From assembly GCA_029945375.1 (NCBI GenBank), contig JAQOTE010000037.1, forward strand, positions 1-64,000: 64,000 nt of DNA, read 5' to 3'. Positions 11,247-21,603 of this stretch are shown here, one piece after another; the stretch's first letter is position 1, and each line of letters starts with the position of its first letter. The position numbers and the translations under genes are program-made. The stretch comes from Agaricus subrufescens (taxonomy: Eukaryota > Basidiomycota > Agaricomycetes > Agaricales > Agaricaceae). Under the pieces are notes generated by a model. That model ran no database searches. It had not been told where the DNA came from and was given only the letters and a program-made list of their open reading frames with translations.

Positions 11247-12929
11247 CTTCCATCAGGAACATGTCAATTTTTGATGTTCATCGTGAAACACTCCATTGAT
11301 ATCAGTCAACTGAGGTAGAGGACGACACTCAGTCTATGTCGACCATCAGAACCATAGACAACCAAAGCAACAACCTTGTATGGAATAGTCTCCATGGACA
11401 CTAGTTTGATTATGATGTTACAAATGTATACAGTGAAAGTCTTTTTTCATTCTTGGTCTATCGCGCAATGCTCTGGCGGAGTTTGCGGTACACTACTAAA
11501 TGTACAAGAGAAATATCTACCGAAGTTTGATGTCAAGTTAGATTGATGGGACCGAGACACAACCCATGTCATCTAATTTGAGAGCAACAGATCTAAGGCG
11601 CAACATACTGTGAAGAGTAATCCATAATATATCATCTTTTTTCAAGCTAATAAGTAATTGTGCTCCTACATTATCATTTAGCTGTTGTTGACGAAGTGAC
11701 AGCTTATGTTCTAATTATATTGACCAAATTATTTACGCTTAAACGATCTGAGACAGTGTCACATAGATGAAATACGATGTCGGTGTGTCTGGCCATTGCC
11801 GTCCTGTTCCGTTATTTGTTCGAAAGACCTAGAAACGACGAGGCCGAAGAGCAAGGATTCAGAGTGAACACGACAACGAAAGGAAAATATGGAAATTCTG
11901 GCCCACGCGTCTGACCGAAACAATACAAACCTTGACCCGTTCATCAGAGCCCTTCTCTCCTCCATACCCTAGCTGTAAAATACGCAGCTAATGCTCAAGT
12001 TATTGTACACTGGAGGGATGAGTGGGACGATGGGCAGTCGCCATTTGCAAACGAGTTTGTGCGATGACATGCTACATGTAGATCCTTGTCGTCTTGAGAT
12101 TTGATGTATTACATTCTCCAAGAGGGCCCGAGAGGACGATAGCGATTGGAGTGAAGGATGGTGTTCGGCCGGTCCGGGCATAACCGATCAGCCATCCCTA
12201 CACAGCTCAGCGGCGTACGCACTGTCAACGTCAAAACCATCGGTCCGCGATCCGTTTTAACTGCCCATCATCACAATAGTCATGATATACCGTTGTGCAT
12301 GTTGTATTCACGCACACAGCGCAAGCTCCCGGTACCAGTCAACTTGCACAGTACGGCATAGAAGGACAGACTCTAACATGGGATCTATATGTTATCCTTG
12401 TTGTGTCGAGTAAGGCTAGTGAGCAAGAGACATCATACCGTTCCCAATGTTCAATATAACAGTATGGACTGCGATATTTTCTCGCAAGGCGGACCCATAT
12501 CGTGACAGTGATTTGACATGAGAAGCATCGACCATTATTAATGTTCATCATTCAATATTCAATGTTTAGTCCTACATCTCCGTTCCACATCGCTTCCTGA
12601 TGATTTGAATCGGAGTTTCTCCCTGTACATCCTAGCATCTGTGTATATGTTTGTACATCATCATCATTTGTCTGATTAGCAGTGGCGGAACTTGATAGGC
12701 AATATCCTACAGCACATTTATACGCCTTCTATTTGATATGATTCGTTGGCAGATTGAATCTCAGTGGTGAAACAGATTCTGACCCTTTAATGGTATCAAC
12801 TGAAAGAACTCGACCTTTTCCTCGCTCAACCTGTTCCTTCAACCAATGTATGACCCAACCTTTAGCGGAAATATGGATATCCCCTTTTGGGGTACTTAAA
12901 ATAGAAGAGGCGGCTGAAACATAAAAGCC
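11247..12929. other. intergenic, 1.7 kb
   Basis: Divergent spacer between the hypothetical gene (-) and the first cytochrome P450 (+). Only short unrelated frames occur; no repeat or RNA gene was recognised. It marks the left edge of the proposed biosynthetic cluster. Confidence 0.5.
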
Positions 12930-15465
12930 ATGAGCCATCAAATTTCTGCATTCGACACAATCATGGTCGAGCCTTCCGCCCTGAGTGCGCATTCAAGCTG
13001 GTTGCTACAGCCCTCTTCGGTATTCCTATGGTCTGGTGCCATAGCGTTTTATGCCTTGATTGTGAAGAGGATCTATGAACGAAGTTCAGGCCTAGCAGAT
13101 CTCCCAATACCAGTCAGTTTAATTTCAGTTTTGTTCGCCAACTGAGGCTCACTAGTTTAAAAAAGGAGGGAGAAGACGAGTTTCTATGGGGTCATGAACG
13201 TAAAGTCTACCTAAATGAGCCTGGAGTGACTTACCGTCGCTGGATAAACCAGTTGGGACCCGCGTTTCGGATGAAAGCTGCCTTTGGTGTAAGGATATGA
13301 CCCTGTCTCGTTTTACTTTGTGTTTCTCTATGCTGAAAAACAGACATCGTCTGCCGCAGGCTAGGGACGTGGTGAGTGTCATCTTCAGTTCATTTAGCGA
13401 AAAATCTTAACCATCTCCCTAGCTTGTCCTCTCGGACAGAGGTGGTATCCATCACATCCTAACCAGAAACATTTACAACTACCGTAAGTATCTTATAATG
13501 TGCCAAATCCGATTTATGATATGGAACTTCGATTGGGATAACTTTTAGCCCATAGCAACGTGGTGCGACCCCGAATAGGTCGCTTCCTCGGTAAAGGCCT
13601 CGGTTGGGTTGAGGGCGCTGAAGAGCACAGAAGAATGAAGCGAATCGTGTCTCCTTCTCTTACGTGAGCCAAATCGCATTACTTGCGCTCATACTTTTTA
13701 TTGTTTATCAGGGCGGAAAATGTTAGGGTAATGGCATCTGACATCAGGGACGCGATTTCCCACGTTGGTCCATTGTCAACGGTAAAAGATCTGAGATTGA
13801 TGGGTCTTATTAGGTGATCAATGACTTGGAATCTAGGGTCGCAGCATCTTCGGGTAAAACGACTGTCAACGCCTTAGAATGGGCTACCAAACTTACGTGC
13901 GCAGTTTTCGTTTATTCCTCTGGGGTTTCTTAGGTCAATTTCTGTTTCAGTCTCAATGCTATAGGCAGAGCTGTAAGGAATTGTGAACACTCGTTAACTT
14001 CGCACTTGGCTAAATTTCCTAGGCATTTATGCTGGACTTCGACGGAGGTAAGAGCGGCGGTGCGGAAAAGATTTTAGCAGCGAAGGCACCACATAGCAGG
14101 CCGGCGGTGACATTCAGCGGTTTCTTGGTTGGCAATTGTTGTCTTACTCCATTCTTCGGTCAATAATAGCCCTCTTTCAGACGTTAATGATGCTCAGACG
14201 CTTTAGTTTCATGAACTATCTTCCAATACCTGCTCTCAAAGCACAGGGCAGTTTTCGGGAGGCTATCAATGTGCGTCATTTTTGGTCCATAAAAACAACA
14301 GATCCCCAACATTCATAAAGAGAGGTGTACTCGAAGAGATTTTGAGGCGTCAAAAACAAGGTGGGGAGACAGGTGGCAAAGATCTTCTTGGGCGCTTGTG
14401 TGAGTCCGAGGAACAGTTCTGTTCTAAAATTACTGAATAGACCACAGTGCAAGCAGATATCTCAACTGATGAGCTCTATGCCCAAGTATGTATACAGAAG
14501 TCCTTGTATGTGATTGTATAACATCAGTGTCCGAACAGATCTCTACCTTCATGTAAGCGGTAAGTTTCAATTGTTGTAACGTATACTCACGGAATTTGTA
14601 GTATCTCTGGCCATGAAACAACCGCCTTGACAATTACATACAGTATATACGAGCTTGCGCGTCATACGGAATGTCAAGATAAGCTCCGGGGAGAACTCGA
14701 AGCCTTCCGGGGGGAGCCGACATATGATGATTTCCAGACGAAGATGCCATACTTGGATGCTTGTTTGAAGGAAACGTATGTTCATGGATGACTAACGCTG
14801 TTTGAAAGTAATATGCTTGCTAATGAATCAGCAGATTACGCCTCTATTCAGTGCTTCCCTACATGGAACGCACGGCAGATCAAGCGGACGTCATTCCACT
14901 CGACACTCCTGTACGAGCTCCTGACGGTCGACTGATCAATCGAATTACTGTTAAACCAGGCCAGGTTGGTTTGTTGCACATTTGGCAAGTAATAATTGCT
15001 GATATTTTCCGAGACCGTGATCATCCCCATCATTGCTATTCAACGGTTGGACTCTGTCTGGAATGATCCTGATTCTTTCAAGCCGGAACGTTGGTTGGAA
15101 GATCTACCTCCATCAGAAAAGTTGCAGTATGGTTGGTCTAATCTACTGGCCTTCAGTGATGGGCCTAGAGCCTGCATTGGTTTCCGTCTCGGTAAGCCTT
15201 CTTTTCATTATTTGTTATTCGATACATAAGTTGAGGAGTGATATTTTCAAGCAATTTACAACTACAAAGTGAGTCAGCTGCTTCGCGTGCGGGAACATGT
15301 ATTAACCATGACATTTAGGCAATGATGTTCTCGTTGCTCAGGCGCTTCAGGTTGTCAGACACAGGCGCAGAAATATCATTAAAGATCTCATCTGCTATCC
15401 AACCGTGGGTGGTTGGAAAGGAAGAATTTGGTCCACAGCTTCCTGTAAACGTGCAAACTGTATAG
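12930..15465 (+). CDS. cytochrome P450 (cluster P450 no. 1)
   Basis: Membrane-anchored P450 monooxygenase, 541 residues from 18 exons: 12930-13112, 13166-13288, 13360-13371, 13423-13483, 13549-13663, 13712-13763, 13814-13896, 13951-13972, 14023-14119, 14170-14270, 14321-14399, 14448-14485, 14539-14552, 14602-14775, 14835-14964, 15014-15191, 15252-15268, 15319-15465. An N-terminal hydrophobic helix (SVFLWSGAIAFYALIV) precedes the catalytic domain. Visible motifs are the oxygen-binding I-helix SGHETTALT (about 327-335), K-helix KETLRLYS (ExxR), FKPERW and heme loop FSDGPRACIGFRL with the thiolate Cys near 482. Two junctions are uncertain: the exon 1-2 acceptor (13165) and the exon 6 donor (13763 or 13781). 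It is the first gene of a five-gene oxidative/prenyl group; the substrate is unknown. Confidence 0.88.
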
Positions 15466-16655
15466 ATTATCACGTCAACTGTGAGAGAATGGAACCTATG
15501 AGACTTTTTGCCCTTGATCTATGTCAGCTGATTGATATAATCGAGTCTGCACCATTTCTGAATGTGTCTGTTGCAACCAAGCCGTCTGTGATATCGATCA
15601 GCGCAAATAATCATCCGAGTGACAACCTCCAAAGTACAACCCCCATTCAATACGTCGAGAAACTCTGATTTTGTTTGATATTTTGCCATTATTAGCCAGA
15701 AAGGGAGCTCCTGGCCAAGTCAAATTGTTATGATACATCCTCTGGGTCAAAACATAGGTGCAGGTACCATGGGAATGGCATGGACCCTGATAATCCTCGC
15801 ATCATGAAACGAACGTGTTTGAGGATTCAGCGCGTGAGACCGTTGGAAGAGTCCTAGTGTGGAATGACAAGGGATCTCGATCATGATCAAAAGCGGCTGG
15901 AGAATGGCTCCTGGCTGGAAACCGTATCCAGGTTAGGGGTAGTTACAGCAGTTTTTCCAAATTCGGTCAGATACCCACTTCACGGTGTACAAGAACAAAT
16001 TGATACAGCTGAGCTCGTGGCCGCGCTAGCAATATAATTTGACTTCCTGAAGCCCCTAGCCAATAACAACAAAGGCTTGAAACCTACTGGTTTGGTATGC
16101 TTCCCTAAGTCCAGGAAGAGTGTATCACTCGCTCCAACCTTGTTTTTTCCGATCATCCTGATTTCACTCTGTGCTTCCAGCTGGGCATTTTGTACGTATA
16201 GAAGGTATGAGGGGCCTCATCAAATGATGACATGTTGTGTGCCTTGTGCTGTCTCGATCTGCCTACCACATTTCTACTCCGATTTCCAAGGCGTATCCGG
16301 ACCGGAGAGAAGGCTTCTAAGTTTGCTCCTGATGTTGACAATATACGGGGATCAGTAGGTGGACTCCGATTACGTTTCATCGTTTCACCGTTCGGAGTAA
16401 ATGGAGTAACTATGTTGACGACATTAGTTGTCGGGAACTGGTCAAATGCCCACCACGGCCTGAAAGCTATATCGAGATAGGATGAATCGGAAAGTATCCG
16501 ATCTGAACTTGGTAAATGACTGCGAGGCGGAGTGTTTAGTGACGTGATGCAGATCTAAGTCCTCACGTCCGTATGGTTACATTTACGATGGTACGGGATT
16601 CAAAAAGCCGTGGTGCCCATAAAGTAGTTCTTTTGAGTATTCACATTACGAGTCG
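15466..16655. other. intergenic, 1.2 kb
   Basis: Spacer between P450 no. 1 and the UbiA gene, same strand. A plus-strand frame at 16077-16358 has no family resemblance. The stretch probably holds the UbiA promoter. Confidence 0.5.
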
Positions 16656-17738
16656 ATGTCTCTTTTTCCTGCTTCAAAAGATATATCATTTTTTCCAAGG
16701 ACTACGCCGGTCCTTCCCACCTCAAAAGTCCTCGATGTTTTGGAGACAATCTATCTCTTTACCTATTCCGATTACAAAACGATATTCTTTCCTGTGGTGG
16801 GTAACTACATGCTTCTTCACATAATTATCACTGGTCTTAAGCTCATCTTACAAAGACAATATTTGCTCTAGTGGCGGCACCTGCCCGGACCTTTCGTAGA
16901 TTGCTGTGCACGGAAATGTGGATCTGGCTCCACCTCATACAGGCAAATGTGTCGAACCAGACCTACAGTGCTCATGAAGATGTAGTCAACAAACCTTGGC
17001 GACCCATACCTTCCGGCAGAATTACAGTCAAGCAAGCCCGCGCGCTGCGGTGGACTATGATGCTCATCTGCCTTTCAATATCCTCTTTTTTCGGCTTTAA
17101 GACCGTTTGCGCCAGCGCTGCACTGACACTCGTCGAGGTTGTTCACGACGACTTTAATCTCAGTGGTCATCCACTTTACAAAAATTTGATGAACGTTGGG
17201 GGCTACCTGACCTTCGAGTTGGGTGCAACTCTGGTCCTGTGTACGTTTCTTAATGCCGATGTCAGATGCAGAGGAACTGAATCTACATAAAGCAACATCC
17301 ACGTTTGACGCAACGACTTATTGTGCATTACTCTGTAGTCTCCTCGTCATCTTTACCACTATTCATGCCCAAGACTTTGCTGACGTTTACGGAGATTGCA
17401 AGTCTGGGCGACTTACGATACCAATCTTAGTGCCAGAGGGTTCACGTATAATGATACTGGGTGCGCTGATGCTCTGGTCTGTCCTTCTGACTGTATTGTG
17501 GGGACTGGGACCGTTGTGCGGAATAATATTTACGCTGACGGGCGTTCAAGTTGGCATGAGATACTTCTGCCTAAGAACCGTCCCAGATGATGAATTATCA
17601 TATGTGTATTACAATGTGAGTGATAATTCCCGAGCCCCATTTATATGGTATTACTCACCGAACATCCACGTGTAGGTCTGGCTCGTTGCAGCGCACCTGC
17701 TTCCCACAAACGCACGCTCAGCCATTTTTTCGTGGTGA
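16656..17738 (+). CDS. UbiA-superfamily membrane prenyltransferase or terpene cyclase
   Basis: Polytopic UbiA-family enzyme, 303 residues in four exons (16656-16796, 16856-17240, 17293-17615, 17676-17738). The first active-site motif reads NQTYSAHEDVVNKPWRP (about 81-97) followed by IPSGRIT; the second is DFADVYGD (203-210) followed by RLTIPIL. The protein starts with a short cytosolic N-terminus, then YLFTYSDYKTIFFPV, and ends YNVWLVAAHLLP, both usual in fungal members. Aromatic UbiA prenyltransferases keep NDxxDxxxD at motif 1. Here the first two acidic positions are Gln and Ser, as I would expect for the fungal subgroup that includes the membrane-bound sesquiterpene cyclase of fumagillin biosynthesis (Fma-TC); that assignment is inference. 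It is flanked by P450s and is the probable skeleton-forming enzyme of the cluster. Confidence 0.85.
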
Positions 17739-18145
17739 TTCGGTTCCGGAATCATCGCTCATCGCCGGTCACGTAATAGAAATTACACGCCAAGTATGTT
17801 TAGATTTGACAGGTCGATTTTCTGACCAAGTTCCAGATACAGATGAGATCAGACCATAAGAATGGAATGTCAATTCAGGAATGCCCGAATATCAACGGAA
17901 ATCGACCATACAAAGTCGCTTTGTCAGGTGTCGCTAATTTGTTGCGTCGACTCGTAGAGCACCCGTGAGAGCAATAATCTATCTGCGAGAGTTACAAAGA
18001 ATAGACCCGACAATTTATTCACTATTTTCCTGGAGAGCCTGGTTTATTAATTTTTTCACTCCATCATGTCGTGGTTTGAAAATACATTCAAATGTTATTG
18101 GCGCCCTAACACGGTGTTCATTTCCAACGTTCTCGAATGGGAGAT
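17739..18145. other. convergent intergenic spacer, 407 bp
   Basis: Lies between the 3' ends of the UbiA gene (+) and P450 no. 2 (-), so it should contain both transcription ends. It includes the displaced C-terminal codons of P450 no. 2 (18118-18147). Confidence 0.5.
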
Positions 18146-19926
18146 TTAAAAAATCACATACGATATAAGTGATTTTGTGAATTTAATAATAGGTATGTTT
18201 TCTGAAGCCGGTTCCACAGTGAATGTAGAAAGTATTCCACAAACAGCGAGGTATACTGCGGCGTTGCCGACAGCTGCTCCCGGGCACCGTCGTCGCCCTA
18301 GACCGAAAGTAAAGTCCCTCGGATCTCGTATAATCGCGTCTTTTCTTGAATCATCCTTCTCGAGGAATCTCTCTGGGTTAAAAACAAATGGTTCGGGGTA
18401 GTCTCGTTCGTCATGTGTCATCGCCCTAACATTGTATTGAGCCTCCTAAAGAAGTGAGATGGGATCAGGCTATTCTACCATATATTTGTTAAAATCCATG
18501 CATTCTGAGGAATGGTATGGTTTTCGTATTCGTCAGAGTGTGTTGCACTTCTTGTCAACATAGGCACAGTCGGGTGATAGCGATGCACTTCTTTGATGAG
18601 GGCATCTATATATGGAAGGTCCGCCATATCATCGAGGTTCGGAAGGCGACTGTCACCGATGACGCGGACTATTTCTGCATAAGCTTTTTCTTGGATGTCC
18701 GGGTGGCGGATCATCAACAGGAGAAAGGTTGAAACAACAGAAGTTATCTGTCCGTACATTGAGCGACCGACAACAAAATTTCAACTATTGACATACGGTG
18801 TCAACTGCAGCTAATAGGATAGATAACTATAGGACGGCATTCCGAAGGTAAACAAGAAAAGCTTACCAGAATACAGACTAGCAGCGGTCCCAGCTATGAT
18901 GGTTTCCATTTGAGTATCCCCTTTCACCATCGACACTAAATTTTTGTGAACAAATGAGAATGATGCCGAGTTGGGCGAATCTTCCGACTGCTTCTTGGCA
19001 CGGTTAAATGGCCTTGATGTGAACTCCTGGAATAATTCACGGGCATTCTTTGCCCAACGCTGAAAGCCTCCTCCCGGGGCCCACTGCGGATAATACTTCA
19101 CTGGTAAAGTAAGGAGAAAGATGTGATCTAGAAATAGCGGTCACTTACATATCGGGTAGCTATTTATCCACCATCTCCCTACTTGGGCCGCACAACTACC
19201 ATGCTCACCAACATCATTAACAAGTTGTGCATAATCCGCATCCAGTTCTTGTCCATATGTAAGGTGGATCATAAAAGATCCAACATATCTATTTATCTGT
19301 TTTGATTGTCTCATAATTTGATAAGTGAGGAAGTAACTGACTCTTGGATCAATTTCTTCCAATCATCCGGATGATATGACAAACGCGATATGAACTTCGC
19401 TCTTTCCCTTCGAACTATTGGGCCCCAGTAGTCCCCTTTGCGGGAGCTGAAGGTATCATGTATCAATCGCCTGGAAACTTTCAAGCGGGGGCCATAATTC
19501 TGAACGACAACGTTGTTTTGACGGCCGATGAGATTCATCATGTGAAATTGCGGGCGATCTGAGTAATTGTACCAGCGGCACTCAAGGAGATCTCGTGCAA
19601 CCGACGCCTTGTTAATTATAATGACCTCGTTACGGTAGATAGTGAGGTGAATGAGAGCACTATCTTACATCACCAAATATCAATCTCGGCAGCTCAGGCA
19701 GCTAGGGTTTCGACATACCTAATGATTTGCTCCAATCACTGTATATCTCGTAAGGCGCTCTTTCATCGAGGGTTGTAAAGCTAAAAACATAAGGCTCGAC
19801 TTTGGGAAGCAGAGAGTAATCCATACTTGGAGGTAGCTTTGAGGAAGTATTCCGTCTTCTCATCAACCAAAGTAAGAGACCCACGAGAAAGATAATGCCG
19901 AGCAGTGGGACAAAATCTGTTGACAT
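18146..19926 (-). CDS. cytochrome P450 (cluster P450 no. 2)
   Basis: P450 of 488 residues in seven exons: 19926-19719, 19663-19342, 19288-19149, 19100-18867, 18810-18797 (14 nt), 18747-18479, 18425-18146. The N-terminal anchor is VPLLGIIFLVGLLLWLM followed by RRR. Motifs are AAVDTITSVVST in the I-helix, KEVHR (ExxR near 359-362), FNPERF and heme loop FGLGRRRCPGA (Cys about 443). It lies on the opposite strand to its cluster neighbours and is divergent from the GMC gene. The C-terminus is odd: the frame stops at SLISYVIF, but one base over from the T6 run comes a typical P450 tail (FKSPIRERWK, stop at 18118). Hence either a natural 9-residue truncation or a one-base homopolymer error. Confidence 0.9.
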
Positions 19927-21603
19927 CTTTGCTATAGCAATGTCCCACCCCTACAACTCTGCTTTTTACCCAAGGGACGTACAGAGGCCTTGAAAGCGAG
20001 TAATGGGGGGCGTTATAAGAGGCCAAAGGCAGCTGAACAAGTGCTTCGTGGGAGCCTTCGACGTTTGTCTATTGTTACCATCAAGGCGTTTATAATAGTG
20101 TCAGTTCTGATCATCTAGCTGATAGTTATCGCAGGTGTACGTCCAAAGCTACAGAACTAAAAAAAAAGAGGGTGGCAAGTGTGAGATATCAGAAGTATCA
20201 CTCTGACCTAGGGAGATACACACATTAGGAAAAGTGTTGACCGCTGAAATCTTTACTTCAACCAAGAGCACCGAAGACAAAGTTGATGAAGTCAAGTGTT
20301 GAAGTCCCGTTAATTCGCATCCTTATTGATCATGATTATCGTGGCGCTCAAACATCAACCTTCGTAATAACGTTTTAATTATGGCAGCTTATGATCAGCG
20401 TTAATTCAGAGTCAGATAACGAAGTTCTGATTATTTGAGTTATTTGTAAATCTAGAGGGTATTTATCGGACGGGCGTAGATTTCCTAAAGCAGGGACACT
20501 GTAACTAATCCCGCTGCCATCTTGCATAGCCATAACTAAGCGCCGTATTCAATAGGTAGATTACGACACCATAATTTCTACGCCTACTTTGAAGTATATG
20601 ATTATTAGGGGTCTACGGTTATTTCGCTCAATAAAACTTTAATTTGTTACTCCCCCGCACAAACAATCTAAAGGATCATTGTTCGAGAGGAATCTACCTG
20701 ATTGTGGTCGCAAGATCATCAGGCGAGTCTCCGAAGCCGCAGAGAAATATTCTTGAGCCATGCCGAGCGTCGAGTCCTCTGGTTAGTATTACTTCTGTTC
20801 ATTCCCTCCTTTTAGACTTCTACTTATATTTTTACTCACTATGTTAAGTCCGAAAGACTGCCAGAGGTAATGATGGCAGGTAAATGCCTAATGCCGAAGA
20901 GATTTCATATTTAGAGGCGCTGTGGGTCATGCCTATGTTTCATAATTTCCCTGCTAATATTTTGGGTAGATATTTGCCGCGATCATCTGTTTCTAATGAA
21001 CATCGGTCATCTGATTGAGTTGAGAAGATAATGTGAACGTACATTTTGTGGAATGAAGTTACATACAGGATATATTATTTTCATTCCAAATGCCATACGT
21101 ATTGTACTGAGTGATTCGACTAACTAACAATTGAGTATAATTAGCTTACGAGGTTCAACGTCTACTGCGATCTCTGCTGCTTCTGGTGCGCCAAACTCAG
21201 TATATACAACAAAGGCAAGTAAGTTTTCGAGTTGGGAGGACTTCGTACCTTGGAAGATTTATAGAAGCCAAAGAACTGATGTCAACATTTGGTGCGCAAG
21301 CGTCCATGTGGTTGCCTATCAGACCTATCATTGGCACGTAGGGATACTCGTCGCTCTCACCATGCACCTCAACACCTATGCCACATCAAATTCTTATCAC
21401 GTGTTCTGTCCATCAATCATGATTCTGATGCCAGGCGGAGTGAGAGGTGATTGCTGGTGATACGGTGTCATCTCAGAGACAGATATCCATATTAACCCAT
21501 CTGTCAACTATTTTGGAATGTCAGGCTGTTATTGTATTCATTATAAGGTGGTCGAGACAACACAGATAAGGCACGCCGAGTCTCTGCCGTGGTAGCGAGA
21601 ACC
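19927..21603. other. divergent intergenic region, 1.7 kb
   Basis: Separates the start codons of P450 no. 2 (-) and the GMC oxidoreductase (+). It should carry both promoters and is a natural place to look for a shared regulator site. No coding frame with family resemblance was seen. Confidence 0.5.

Noticed and set aside
14399..14448. Apparent frameshift in P450 no. 1 after DLLGRL
   Set aside because: Using the second acceptor (ACCACAG at 14447) restores the frame and gives a normal P450 sequence.
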